This document shows positions 52,167 through 63,480 of a stretch of 64,000 bases of DNA, piece after piece. The DNA comes from Adiantum capillus-veneris (taxonomy: Eukaryota; Streptophyta; Polypodiopsida; Polypodiales; Pteridaceae). The notes under the pieces were generated by a model. It saw only the letters and a program-made list of their open reading frames with translations, was not told the DNA's origin and did not search any database. The position numbers were made by a program, and so were the translations under genes. The stretch is from positions 158,131,293-158,195,292 of the forward strand of contig CM043958.1 of the NCBI GenBank assembly GCA_014529385.2, read 5' to 3'. Positions within the stretch are counted from its first letter, which is position 1. Every line of letters begins with the position of its first letter.

Positions 52167-52802
52167 TCAAAATGAGGTACTGGTACCAAACTGTATGGCG
52201 TCGAGGGAGATCGCCAACAGCACCCGGAATCCTGGAAGGGACTCTTCGCCGGCCCACTCTGTTGTGTGGGTCGTGCGGTACTTGAACTTCATAAAGGTCT
52301 GCAACGCTTGCTTCTTTGGGCCGCGCCGAAAGCGAAACAAAGTCTGCTGTGGCTCCTTCGATGCTTCAACTTTGTCTAGAGACCTGCTTCTTTCTTCTTC
52401 AAGAATCTCCATGGCTGAAAATTCCTGAACCCATCTCCAACACAAAACCATGAACATACCTATTCCATGTAAAGTGAAGGAAAAAAATCTTGTCTTCTCT
52501 AAAGACTGTGTATGCAATGTAGATGAACATAGAGACAGAGTGACAACCCGTTCATCAAACACATGCAAACAATGCGATCGAATCTGTTCTGTTTGATCGA
52601 AATCAATCAATTGTGGCAAATCACAATGGAAATGCCCATGCTTGATACTCATACAATCATGTGCTCGTTCAGAAACTGTGTCATGCCAAGGAAGAGACAT
52701 GGAATGTGACTTCCTGCAAAACAAACTTTTCAACTTTTCATGCACAATCCGCATACATTCGTGCTCATCCATGAGAGAAACGTGCTCAACATACAATGTC
52801 AT
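52167..52802 (-). CDS. Element D C-terminal region, unknown
   Basis: A 211-aa frame that partly overlaps the end of the protease frame. The segment SLMDEHECMRIVHEKLKSLF near its start continues the FIREGFLYFSQHRYV block encoded just upstream, and both blocks are conserved in the relic at 19132-19377. The C-terminal part is Arg/Lys-rich (FRFRRGPKKQ). There is no RT, integrase or convincing chromodomain. Probably the tail of the gag-protease polyprotein of D, of unknown role. Confidence 0.5.
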   Translation of the reverse strand: MTLYVEHVSLMDEHECMRIVHEKLKSLFCRKSHSMSLPWHDTVSERAHDCMSIKHGHFHCDLPQLIDFDQTEQIRSHCLHVFDERVVTLSLCSSTLHTQSLEKTRFFSFTLHGIGMFMVLCWRWVQEFSAMEILEEERSRSLDKVEASKEPQQTLFRFRRGPKKQALQTFMKFKYRTTHTTEWAGEESLPGFRVLLAISLDAIQFGTSTSF

Positions 52803-53640
52803 GCCTAGGAAAAGGGATCACATAACGATGCTGACTAAAATACAGGAAACCTTCACGAATGAAACACTCGAACAATGCGTGTGTATCAATCATGCGAACA
52901 CATAATACTTCCTGTGAGGGCTCCTTGGACCAAGGCTCGAGAGCCAAGATCGCTTCTTCGGGATCTATCGAATCTTCTTGTGGGGGATTTGTGGATCTTG
53001 ACTCGAAAGCCAAGATCGATTCTTGGTGATTGATCGAATCTACAACGAGGTTAGCTTCGCTAGAAAAAGCATCAACTGACACATCATTCTTGTGAACAAT
53101 CACATCATCTTCATGCAATTCATCATGCTTGTCTTTTTCATCCAAATCATCATGCAAATCATTATTCATCAAATCATCATGCTTCTCATAATCATGCAAT
53201 TCCTGTGTGTCATGCTGTGGAGAAAAAGAGACTGAGAGAGTCTCCTTATCTCGAATCCGTTCAACCTTGTCCTGCATATTAGCAATGAGAGATGGAGAAG
53301 GAACAATGTCCTCTCCATGAAAGAGAGTAGGAGAATCACTTTTGGCATTGATAGTTAAAGTGCTAGCCTCCCAATAAACGAGAGGGTTGATTTCACGAAA
53401 CCATTTCATGCCTAAAATCATATCACATCCTGAGAGAGGAGAAACAACAAATCTTCCGGTGAAGGCAGTCTGTTGAATTGCAAACAACACATCAAGGCAC
53501 TCCTTCATGATGAGAGCATCCATAACAGGACGAAAGCCAGAGACCTCGATAGGAGATCTCGGACTAACTTCGAGGCGGGCTCTCTCAACAAGAGGGGCTG
53601 ATCACATCATGCATACTACCTGGGTCAAACAATATGACAA
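52786..53640 (-). pseudogene. Element D retropepsin region
   Basis: The catalytic motif reads ILFDPGSMHDVIS (near 53605-53640), separated by a small frame break from the 245-aa frame at 53523-52786. That frame contains FVVSPLSGCDMILGMKWF, the typical second half of a gypsy protease, followed by an Asp/His/Glu-rich spacer and the conserved FIREGFLYFSQHRYV block. The organisation is protease followed by an unknown domain where RT would be expected. Confidence 0.75.
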
Positions 53641-53779
53641 AACGGTGCCTCGACGTACGACCATGACATTTAATGAGAGAATCATCAATGGGAGGGTCTT
53701 GAGAAACTGTGGGCACAATCGTGTTATCATTCATTGCATTGATAGATGTAGTGCGTGCTGTGGGTTCTTTAGATTCATT

Positions 53780-55197
53780 CTATTCAAGCTTAGGACATGT
53801 TTGTTTTATGTGACCCTTAAGGTGACAATGGAAACAATGACCTTCTTTAGAATACGTGCTTTGTTCTTTCGAAGTGATGTATCCTCCTACAATTCCTTGT
53901 GCTACTTTTTCATCTGGAGTAAGCTTAGGTTTAGCAATTGTGTTAGCCTTATCCTTAGATTCATTGGAAGAATTCTTTGATGAGATACTGTTGGAAGATT
54001 GGTTAGAAGAGTTATCATTCTTACCATTCTTACCATTATTACCGCTCTGCGGGTTCTGAGAAGTCTGTGAGATACTTGTGAAAGTCTTGTTCTCCTTAGG
54101 CTTTCCTTTGTTGTGCTTCATCTCGTGGACGAGAGCAATGGCTACCGCTTTATTGAGATCGATTGGATCGAGTACCTCGACATCATACTTGATATACTCG
54201 TCCAATCCGTAAAGAAATGCCTCCTTGCGCTTCGCATCTGATTTGCGTAATTGAGTGCCGAGCTGCAAAACCCGATTAGAAAGACATAACCGGCATACCG
54301 TTTTGCTTGAGAGCTCGCCAATCGTCCTTCAATCGTGCAAGGTACTGAGGTGGCATAAACCACGCCTTGAGCTTGTCTTGGAAATCAGCCCAACTAAAAG
54401 AAGGGCGTGAAATCGTCGGTTGCCTCTAGGTGCGCGGCTAGCTGTGCCTCTTGCCATGCCCGGTACCAATTTATGACATCACCGGCAAGGTACATAGCTG
54501 CCGTCAAAACTTTGTTGTTGCCTGTTTTCTTAGTTGTCGCAAAATAAGCATTAAATTGATGTAACCAAGAATGAATAACAATAGCATCCATCTTACCGTC
54601 ATACTTACTGAAAGTCAACTTCTCTGTGACTGGATTGTGTGAATCTGTATCGTGGCTTGTGCCACTTGACGAGCTCCCACGATCTTTGGGTGATTCGGTG
54701 TTCGAGGCTAGGACTTGAAAAATAAATTCTTGATGACGAATCTCCCTTTGAGCTTCTCGCTCGGCGTCCCTTTCTGCTTTGCGTTCTTTTCGTTCAACGC
54801 GCTCGCGTTCGAGAGCAAGTCACTGTTCTTCTTGTCTTGCGGCAAGAGCAATGCGCTCACGTTCCTGAGCAAGTCGATTCTCTTCTTGTTGTGCAGCAAG
54901 CTTGTCGTTTCTTTCATCGTGCTCGCGGTCCTTGGCTTCTTGTGCACGGTCCTTTGCTGCTTGTTCATCTGCTTTGCTTGCGAGTTGTGCCAAGGCAACT
55001 CGATTCGTTTCTTGTTGTTGTGCCATCATGTCCAACATCGACTTGACCATCATCTCCATAGGAGCGAGGACAACTCGTGGCGTAGATGGCGAAAGGGGAG
55101 GGTTGGAAAAATCTCTTGGTGGGGAGAATCCTTCGTCGCCTCTCTCATGCTCATCACCTGAATGCAAAGTATCCATGCCGCTTCGAGTGACGACCAT
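53780..55197 (-). pseudogene. Element D gag
   Basis: The minus frame starts MVVTRSGMDTLHSG at 55197. A long Gln/Glu/Ala/Arg coiled-coil-like region follows, then after an in-frame stop (54820-54822) TFSKYDGKMDAIVIHSWLHQ and AMYLAGDVINWYRAW, a capsid-like core. Two frame changes near 54390 and 54270 lead to YGLDEYIKYDVEVLDP and finally a zinc knuckle CFHCHLKGHIKQTC (about 53800-53840). Gag is thus complete in content but broken in frame. Confidence 0.85.
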
Positions 55198-55603
55198 GCA
55201 CTAGGATCTTTGGTTATTAAGTTCACGAGGAACTTGGGTCTTGAGGTCTTGAGGTTCTTGAGGGTTTCTTTCGCTTGCAAATCGCGTTGGAGAAGGATCT
55301 TCTCTTCACCCGAGTTCTACCCTTTTTTGCGGGCGCACCCCTTGGCGGCCTTGCGCTCACACCAAGGTTGCTTTTTCCCACCTCACGTCGATTGGCTGGC
55401 CGCTAAGTGCACGGTCCGCTCTCAATGAGTGAAAAGAGACACAAGGGGAGACTGGACAAGCCCTTCTTTCTTGGGATTCCGGTCACTCTTCAACAAAACA
55501 CGATTAGGAATCGCCACGCCTAAGTAAACTTGGGTTCGTGCGATCGCAACAAGCATAAAAATTCTTGTGGTTCTTTCCTTGAGTAATGCAGAACACTTCC
55601 AAA

Positions 55604-55615
55604 GCTCTGATACCA
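55604..55615 (-). other. Primer-binding site of element D (tRNA-iMet)
   Basis: The minus strand reads TGGTATCAGAGC one base inside the right LTR. Confidence 0.92.
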
Positions 55616-55616
55616 A

Positions 55617-56748
55617 TGTTAGGTGCAACGGAATGAATGTTGTATTTTCTCAAGGTTCCTTTTAGTTCTTAGGGAAAGAGAGAGCCTTCCGTCTTGTAGA
55701 GTGCTGTGGTCACGAACAAAGTGAGTGGATATTGTGCGTGCAAGTGAATGAGACTGAGAGAAGGAGAGAGGAGATACGACACCGAGAGGTTGTAAAACCC
55801 TCCTCCGAAGGCCTCACTCTCGTCGGCGAGAGTGGTCTAACTTGATTGCACAAAGGTGTACAATGCGGATGCAATGGACTGATGCAATGGGACTATGCCG
55901 ATGACGACGACGAAGGTGATGACGACGACTCGATGGCTGAAATCTGCAGGCTTCTAATCGCTGAATTCGGGGACTGTTTCCGTTGCTGAAAATGACTGTT
56001 TTGGCTGCGTTTTCTTGGGCTAAACTTGGGGGATCATCTGCAGCTGAATGGGGGAAATCTGCTAATGTTCTGCTGCTGAAAACCTGTGTTTTCCAATGGC
56101 TGAAAACTGTGGATCTGCTGGCGTTTTTGATGGGCTGAAAAATGCTGAGAAATGTTGAAGTGTGCTGGCGTTTTTGGATGAAAACGCTGGCTGAAGGGCT
56201 GGCGTTTTTGCACTAAAAACGCTGGGCTGAGGGGTGCTTGGGCGATCATGCAAGGGCAGGAAAGCGGGGGAAGCTGCTGTGGTAGGAATCGCCAAGGGAG
56301 GGATGGAGATGGCAAGGATCTACTGCTGGGAGGGGGTTCTGCTGAGAAGTTGCTTGTTGAGCGGGAAGCTCCTGTTGCCTCTTCTGCCAAAAAGCGTGAA
56401 CTTTGGTTTTCTTATATATTAACTTAGCAAAATATATTGCCCTACCTACTTTTGTAGGAAAGTCACTTAAAAATAATAAGTGAAAATCCCAATAAATAGG
56501 AAAATAGGCGTGATGCACTAGAAAATTCCCCTAATTGATGCTAATGGATTCTGATGGGAATTCCGATGATCATGCTGTGTGCAACCGGAGGATATGCATC
56601 TATTGCTAAGTGACTGGGCGTGCACAGTCTACGAATAGACTCACAAAAGTGCCAGATCACTGCTAATCTAGACTTGACTGAACTGACTCAACCCTGTTGT
56701 GGTGTAGCTTGTCCACAGACACAGAGAGTTGGGATGTGTCACGTGACA
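55617..56748 (-). repeat. Element D right LTR (5' LTR)
   Basis: Uninterrupted copy, 1132 bp, matching 43671-44688 plus 52022-52155. It gives the pre-insertion sequence of the site of element E. Confidence 0.92.
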
Positions 56749-57060
56749 ACAGAGAAGGACAAAACTATTGTACTTGATGTAAAACTTAAGGGCGAGTCTA
56801 TCCCTATTGTATCGGCTTCGACCGTTAAAAAATTAATGAAATCCAGTCTGTTTGTTTACCGATCTTTTTGAAAGAGTTGAATGATGAGGATAGGACAAAT
56901 ATCTCTGAACTCGATAAAGAACGCCAAGATTTTCTCCACACTCATGCGGATTGCTTTTCAGAGGGTCTACCAAGCGAGTTACCACCCGCTCGTCCTGAGG
57001 ATCATACCATTGATCAAATACCTGGAAGCACACCACCGAACCGGCCATTCACTCGAAATG
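56749..57060 (+). pseudogene. Element C pol start, right of the D insertion
   Basis: TEKDKTIVLDVKLKGESIPI continues the protease end from 43670. Then come a frame change, ELDKERQDFLHTHADCFSEG and ELPPARPEDHTIDQIPGSTP, matching the E region before its RT. It ends abruptly near 57060. Confidence 0.82.
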
Positions 57061-57560
57061 GCAAGAGGCCATCGATTCTCCTCTCAAGATGGTAAGGAAG
57101 CAAAAAGATAATCCAAGTGCAAAAAAACAATAAATAAATTGTAATCGCAGAAAGAGTTTCACAAAGCTCTTGAAAAGAAAAACCGGTTGATGAAAAGCTC
57201 AAATTAGCATTCTCAGAAGAAGAGGAAATTGACAGGTTTCGGCGGTTATTTGGACCGAAAGTCGACTTTCGAGGTCGTAAGAAGATCCAAGAAGCGTGTT
57301 TGTTCCCAAAATTCGAAGGACCTGATTGAGAGGTTTTGCTATGGTTTGCCAAAAGAGATTTGACAATATTGTCACGCAACAAAAAGCTGTCTCCATTCAA
57401 AGACTTATGGGACTTGCCAAGCAAGCTTTTGGTATGCATGCCGGCTCATTGACCTATCGTACGGACAAGCTAGTGTCCACCTCAACGGGACAAGAGTCCA
57501 TGGAAAAGAAAGAAACTAGGGAATTGGATGAAAGTTCATAAGAGAATTCCGAAGAAGGTA
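57061..57560 (+). pseudogene. Gag fragment related to element C
   Basis: The frame from about 57326 reads QKRFDNIVTQQKAVSIQRLM and AGSLTYRTDKLVSTST. It corresponds to C gag segments around IRDHCLEQKSDSIQELTSHA and SLTYPTDEIM. It is a separate, diverged copy placed after the broken pol, probably a rearranged second element. Confidence 0.55.
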
Positions 57561-57949
57561 GGGAATAAGCTGATAGTGTATTCGAGGGTTCTAACGAAGC
57601 AAGGGAATCTACTAATGGTTCATCAAAGAATTCCGACGATTCAGATTGAGGTGCTAGTGGACATGGGAGGCCAGCGGGGCTACCAACATGCCACAGGCCA
57701 CAAGGAAAGATTAGAAAGGTAAGCTAGGTCCACCGGATAATTTGGTTAAGAGCACTTTTTGGCTCTTGATGGAAAGTGGATGGGGAAGGAGAACATCACA
57801 AATTCTCTTCAGTTTTGAGGTGTACCTTGAAGCTAAGACATGTCCCACTTCAACCCCCCTCCCTGCTTGAGGTATTCCCGTTTCACTCAATAGAAAAGTG
57901 TGGGGTTGTGGATTTCCTTTTTTGAACAAGCTTCCTGGCTTTCTTCTCT

Positions 57950-58440
57950 CTCTTTATTGTCCGAGGCATAAAATCACTGAGAAACTGTTCGGGGCATGAT
58001 CCACAAATTGCTGAATACTAGCAGTTTTTTGATTCAGACAATATCGTAGAATAACTTTTAGCAGATCGCAACAATATCGTTCTATTTTTTCCCTTCCAAG
58101 ACACATTCCGAAGGGCTGTAAATGGTAGGAAAGTATCCCGAATCAAGTGATTCCTCTTTTTGCCAAAAGTGGTTCCAAAGGTGTAATAGTCATCGTTGTT
58201 GTCGTTAGAAGATGGAGTATCTTTTCTGAAACTTACATTTGCTCGACTTCCTCACTAGAACTAGAACTAAAAGGTGTAGAAGAAGAATGGAGTTGTCCTC
58301 AAAGTGAAAACGTCGTCAGTGTTTCCTTTTGGACCTCTTCTATGCCAAATCCTCCAATTTTACTTGTTGACCGAGATAGTTGGGAAAAGACGCAAACTTC
58401 CGTCCCTTCCAAGAGTGCTTCTTGTATTTCATGATTTCAT
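57950..58440 (-). pseudogene. Possible gag fragment, minus strand
   Basis: The minus strand shows YCLNQKTASIQQFVDHA, resembling the DHCLEQKSDSIQELTSHA segment of C gag, preceded by an acidic/Ser-rich stretch in another frame. Weak, single-segment support. Confidence 0.3.
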
Positions 58441-59600
58441 TTAATCTTCTTGAGAGAAGGTTTTTCGACCTTCTACCACCTTCGACAAAATTCCAAACAA
58501 TAGTCATGGCTAAAACACTAGAGCTTTAAGTCAAACATTTGTCGTGTCACAGTGGCCCCTCAATTTTCCGCCCCCCCCGATAGTTCTCAAGTCACAAAGT
58601 ACAAATGCCGAGGAGTCAATTTGCATCTATGTAACCGTGCACAGATCTGCCAAAGTGCCCCTAAGGTCTCAACTGTAAAGGCTCCAGGCCCAAAGGCAAC
58701 TGATACAAAAAGCCTGGAGCGCCCTCAAAAGCAATTGCTAATAAGACCTAAGCCCAAAAGCTATTTTAGCCGAGAAGCATGCAACGTACGCTACTTCCAC
58801 GTCAAATTTGCACCGCACTTTAGAAGATTTCACACATCAACGAATCTCTCTCTCCCCAAAAGAGAGAGAAGAGGTGATCTCCAAAACGAGAGAGAAGAGG
58901 CTATGTTTATATGGATGAACATGCCTCTTGAATAAGGATCGTACCAATTTCAAAAAATTGTAAAAAATGGAATATTCCTAGTTAATGAATAAGTTACAGA
59001 ACTTGACACTTGTCTGTCTAAAAAGCTAAATAATCTTTGCCAAGTGTCCTTACATGTTTGAAGTGTTTTGGCACAAGTGTCTTACCTTTTGTAAAATAAA
59101 AAAAGTGAATTGTCTTTTGTCTTTGACAAGCGTCCTTACATGTAACAAGTGTCTTGACACTTGTCCTTCTTTTGGAATACTCCCCTTGACTGGAAGCTTT
59201 TAGAACATTCTAGAATCGGTGGAAACTAATAACAAAAGCTTCAATATGGCAATCAAATGAAAGCTCTTTTTGAGTAGAATACTTAATGCTCAAGCATTTT
59301 CAAAACAGCATTCAATGCAAGTCATCATGCATGTTTTACTGTGTGTGCGTAAGGTAGATTCCATCTATTCTATACACTTGTATCCATCTATATCTCTCTT
59401 GCAATAAGGTGAGAGGATATAGTCCTTCATGCCTGTTAAGCATGTCAATGGCCATTCATACTTCCCCACTTAGGGATAAAAGTAGATAAAAGTATGTCTA
59501 ATCAATCATGGTTCGATAAACACAAGAACACATGCCCAATTATGTAATCTTTCTTTGATTCATGGGTTCATATAATGCAAATGCTGGCTTTTGTTCGGCA
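58441..59600. other. Anonymous DNA with short inverted repeats
   Basis: A 127-aa open frame (58552-58935) has no recognisable domain and I do not count it as a gene. Around 59003-59166, CAAGTGTC and GACACTTG occur repeatedly, including the hairpin AACAAGTGTCTTGACACTTG at about 59144-59163. Confidence 0.45.
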
Positions 59601-59605
59601 CATCA

Positions 59606-59845
59606 TCACTTTTGTAACAGAGTAGAAGGCTTAATGCTGAAGGCTAAGATCGAACAGACACAATCAAGGACATGCTCGCGTTGTGAATCAGAAGAAGATA
59701 AAAGTTCACTTTTACACATGCTGGTATAGCGTCTTGAACTAGACAATCTAGGAGTACCAATGCGACTTGCATTCAAACAAATCAGACGGCTATCAACAAA
59801 CTCAAGTAGTGAAGATCCGTAATTGATACTCCTGGAAGGGGACAT
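59606..59845 (-). CDS. Small ORF with coding-like composition, possible exon
   Basis: 79 aa, Ser/Arg/Leu-rich, starting MSPSRSINYGSSLLEFVDSR. The frame is open a little further upstream. No domain is recognised. It could be a host exon or relic; support is compositional only. Confidence 0.2.
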   Translation of the reverse strand: MSPSRSINYGSSLLEFVDSRLICLNASRIGTPRLSSSRRYTSMCKSELLSSSDSQREHVLDCVCSILAFSIKPSTLLQK

Positions 59846-60226
59846 TGGAGGCGAGTGTATGCCAGGATGGGCATCACTAGGAGGGGCCTAATCTGGCTTT
59901 CATGGACCACAACCGAGGAATGCCCGTGCGAACATTGTTGCAATGTTCCTCTCCGAGGCCAGAATCAGACAAATTGCTTCTTTTCAGATGGAACATCTTG
60001 ACCTTCTCATATTTATAGTGAACATTGAATTCGTGCGACATATTGAATGTCAATCCACCAAGGACAAAGCTTGGTGATAAAATGGCCTGTAAAATTTTGG
60101 TAGTAAAACACTAGAAATCCCTGCCACTCGCATGTGTAGGAGTAGGCATTAGCAAAGGCTCCAAACAGTGATGAAATCACACTTCTTAAACCCACGAAAA
60201 CACACTTCTCTGTAGGTGGACGTGAA

Positions 60227-60266
60227 CACACACACACACACACACACACAAAAAAAAAAAAAAAAA
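60227..60266. repeat. (CA)n followed by an A-run
   Basis: About 12 CA units and about 16 A. It sits at the left edge of the first copy of the duplicated segment below; a shorter (CA)n occupies the same place at 62744-62758. Confidence 0.93.
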
Positions 60267-60269
60267 GAG

Positions 60270-61010
60270 CATTCATCAACTCAGGTTAGCAGGTAAGATA
60301 ATGGGGTGGCTGGGATAGTGCCCAAACGAGGCTCTCAACAACAACATCCCTGATCCTTGACATCTTGTCTTTATAGATTTGGAGAAGACTAAGGCTACAC
60401 ATTTAGATTGCACTAAGGGCATATATCAAATGCTAGAGGAGATGATAGGGGCAACATATCAAATTGAGATCAACCTCAGTTGTATAACTCCCGCTCAATT
60501 AAGTAGACAAAGCAAGTGACAACAAGATAGGTTATAGACAACAAAAGAGTGAAATTCCAGTTCATCATAAACGTGAGACAATCCCTGCAATACCATGTGC
60601 AGGTGGGAGCATACCTTTGCCATCCTGCCAGCGACCATGCTTCCAAAGCCTTGCACACCCCATGATTGCCCTGTCCTAAAAGTTGGAGACACCATTCTTT
60701 TTACAAAACCAAATGTGTGTGCATATGTGTGTGCAAATGTGTGCATGCGTGCCTATTTCATCAACAATAGTCATGGAAAAATCATGAAGGCCTGAGGTCA
60801 GCCTAGTGCTCAACAAGATTGTGAAAATCTTCCATTACCTTTTTGGTCAAAAAGGTAGATGACTAGACACGGTAAAGATGACGCAGCACAATAAGCTCCC
60901 CGTTTGCCAAGAAAAGCAAAATCATAACTCTGTTTGAGGATCTGCACGTTCAAGAACAACCTCAGGTTTATGATAAAAGTGGCTGCAAACGCATCAACCT
61001 ATTTTGAGTT
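60270..61010. repeat. First copy of a diverged ~0.7 kb duplication
   Basis: Matches 62785-63470 in order: CATCAACTCAGGTTAGC, TCCTTGA, TTTGGAGAAG, AGGC-ACACATT, AAGGT-GATGACTA, GAGGAT-TG and AAGAACA-CCT. Identity is patchy. No gene is recognised. Confidence 0.55.
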
Positions 61011-61099
61011 CAATCATGGTCTGCCTTGGAACGTTATTACTGACTCAAAAAGTATTGATAAAAAAATATTGATATAAACAGGCTGAAGTCGTAAAATCC

Positions 61100-61330
61100 C
61101 ACAAGATAAGTCTATTGTTAGGCATTAGGTTACCCTTAAGACAAGGTGCATAACACTGGACTAATGCCTCTATGTTACAGCACACTGCTCAACGGGAAAG
61201 GCAAATGACAGTGAATTAATACCTGTGCGGGAAAGTACACTGTACACTGTACACTGTACACTGTTCGATTGAATAGGTAAATAACATTGGACTAACACTT
61301 GCATGCGAGAGTACACCTTGCACGGAGACC
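61100..61330. repeat. Diverged ~65-bp tandem repeats and (GTACACT)4
   Basis: Three copies of a CATTGGACTAA-like phrase (about 61152, 61208 and 61276) are spaced 55-70 bp apart. Between them GTACACT is repeated four times perfectly (61235-61262). Confidence 0.7.
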
Positions 61331-62784
61331 CAAAATTAATGTGCTTGATCTCTGCTGATCCTGGACCACAGAAACCAAAAAAGAAAATAAATAGAGAAAA
61401 ATTGCATGTGCAAATGAGGTGATGCGCCACTAAAAGAAGGGTAGTTGGCCATACGAAGAATGTTTACTAGCTTAAGAATAAAGTTGAGGACGCCTGCCAC
61501 ATAAAGTAGTGTGAGAGCTTCCACGAGCCACCATCGTCAGTTCCACGGTCCAACCCAGCGTTTGGCGCCTTTCGAGGTTCTCTTTTTTTAAAAAATTGGC
61601 ATGGTTTCTCTCCTTCACTTCTTCCTTTTTCTGAATTTGGTTTTTTGCGATTATATCAGGATGATCCTTTTGTGAGGGGCCTCATTGGAGGGAATCAGCC
61701 CATCTATATGTAATCATTTTCTGTAATCATTTTCTACATCCCTAAACTCTATAGATGTTAAATCACCCTATTACTTGTTCTAAACTGCTCATAGCGGTGG
61801 TCCATGCGGTAACTCGTGAGTTCAAAGTATTTTGCGTCATCTAGCGAACATGCAAATCTTTTTTATTTTCGTCCGAGTGGTGACCAGCTGTTGAGCTCCA
61901 TGAAGATTTATTGGGAGGGTGTGTATACCCCAACAGCTAATGATCTAATGAGTGCTTTATTCCCCCTTATAATTCGTGAGTTCAGACTATTCTGAACTTT
62001 TGAAGATATATAATAGGCAGATGGGCTAAATGCATGATGGGCTTATACAATTCCATAATGAAAAATTGGACAGATTTTGAAAGAACCTTTTAGAACTAGG
62101 CCGTGTCTTAATCACTGAATGTACCCACACAAAGCATATAGAGAGTCATGAAACGCTAAACTTGATTATCAGTTGGAACATCTAATTTAGGCAAAAATAA
62201 TTGCATTAGGACAAGGGAACCAAGTTGCATTGGTGGAGGGCCAACCGCTAGTCGAGGTTGTATCCTTCAAGAAGCATACCAAACAACAAGAATAGCATCC
62301 AGCAAATTAGCGATGGCAAACTCAGACACGTCACAGTTTCTGAGTGCGAATTATGGAAGCCCATGATACACCAGCAAGCCATGGTATCGTAGGCACCTGT
62401 GTCGCTCATATTTAGATGTTGTGAAGATGTTAATGCAGCACCATTTATGAGCATAGTGCTGCAAATAGCATCAGGCAGATGTATGTCTTTGAAAATAACA
62501 ATTAAATCTTCTGTATGCGAAATCAATGAATATACGACTTGACACCGCTTTGAAATTTCATCTGGCATTGGGAAAATAACTGGCACTGTGAGAGCAATAA
62601 GATCCCATGAAGGGTACTAAGAGACCATAGATTTTCTGACCTTGGAAGATTGTATGGCCCTGCATCAGTATGTCGAAAAAGGAGAATCACAATCCCATGT
62701 ATAATATTTGTAGAAGTTGGTAGCGCTATATGCTCCAGACCCCAACACACACACACACAAAGACACACGGGATGACCTCCCCCC
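61331..62784. other. Anonymous DNA
   Basis: A 112-aa minus frame (62586-62248) has mixed hydrophobic composition but no recognisable domain and no splice context that I can defend. Otherwise nothing is seen. Confidence 0.35.
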
Positions 62785-63480
62785 CCAAAGCACATCAACT
62801 CAGGTTAGCCGGGCTAAAAAGTTGAAATGAAAAGAGAGTGGACAGCAAACTCCCCCGCTCCTTGATCACAACACCCTCTGGTGGTTTGGAGAAGTCTTTT
62901 ACCAGTAAGGCCACACATTCATCGTGAGGGCTTTGAATCCCAAGGACCACATATCAAGTGTAGTTGTATATCTCATGCTTGGCTCAATAGACTGTACCAC
63001 AAAGGATAAACAGGTAGCCAATTAAAAGTGATAACTTGATTCTGCAAGCAACAACCTCGTGTGATTCTACAAAGCCTTAGACAATTTTAGAAACACCCTA
63101 AAACATATTGAACGTCTTTCCCATCTTGCAGGCATGCTTCTAAGTCTTGTGCAACCCGTATTTTATAAGGAGTAGAGATATCACCAGTCATAACGTGATA
63201 GGTAACTGTGGTATCTAGAAAGTCAAATGTGGATGCACGAAGGCCGAAGGCTAGCTTTAATTCATGCTGAACCTGACGAGGTTAACCTTCCCTTACCTTG
63301 TTTGTCACAAAGGTGCATGACTAAACCTAGCAAAGCTTTATCCCAAATGATAGATGTCTTTAGATTGAAAATACAGCAAGCAGTAGCTTCCCTAAACCCT
63401 ATAAACCACAAACCCTCAGTTGAGGATGTGTAGGTTGAAGAACAGCCTTGGCAAACAATAAAAGTATTGTGAAACATCTA
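62785..63480. repeat. Second copy of the diverged ~0.7 kb duplication
   Basis: Same block order as 60270-61010, about 2.5 kb downstream, also preceded by a (CA)n tract. Confidence 0.55.

Larger units (their letters stand above)
43671..56748 (-). mobile_element. Element D: gag-protease-only LTR element inside C, split by E
   Basis: LTRs of about 1.13 kb begin TGTTAGGTGC and end GTCACGTGACA on the plus strand. The right copy is 55617-56748; the left copy is 43671-44688 plus 52022-52155, interrupted by element E. Minus orientation: tRNA-iMet PBS at 55604-55615 and a purine tract at 52156-52167. Net length without E is about 5.7 kb. The interior codes for gag, a zinc knuckle and a protease, then an unknown C-terminal region, but no RT or integrase. 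Flanks ACGGA/ACAGA fit a 5-bp target duplication with one change. Confidence 0.88.
41638..57060 (+). mobile_element. Element C: decayed Ty3/gypsy element, split by D
   Basis: A near-match to the tRNA-iMet PBS (TGATATCAGAGC, 41638-41649) precedes gag and protease remnants up to 43670. The reading then resumes at 56749, beyond element D: the protease end ..DYQARKATLTT joins TEKDKTIVLDVKLKG, and the start of pol (ELPPARPEDHTIDQIPGS) follows. It stops at about 57060, where the rest of pol and the right LTR are missing. Flanks of D at the break are ACGGA and ACAGA. Confidence 0.8.

Noticed and set aside
52167-52330. Chromodomain at the C-terminus of element D
   Set aside because: The residues do not show the aromatic cage or the W-x-x-Y/P pattern of a chromodomain.
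58552-58935. 127-aa open frame
   Set aside because: No domain, no homology to nearby elements that I can see, and no supporting signals.
62248-62586. 112-aa minus frame as a host exon
   Set aside because: Composition is protein-like in parts, but I cannot identify a family or defend splice sites.
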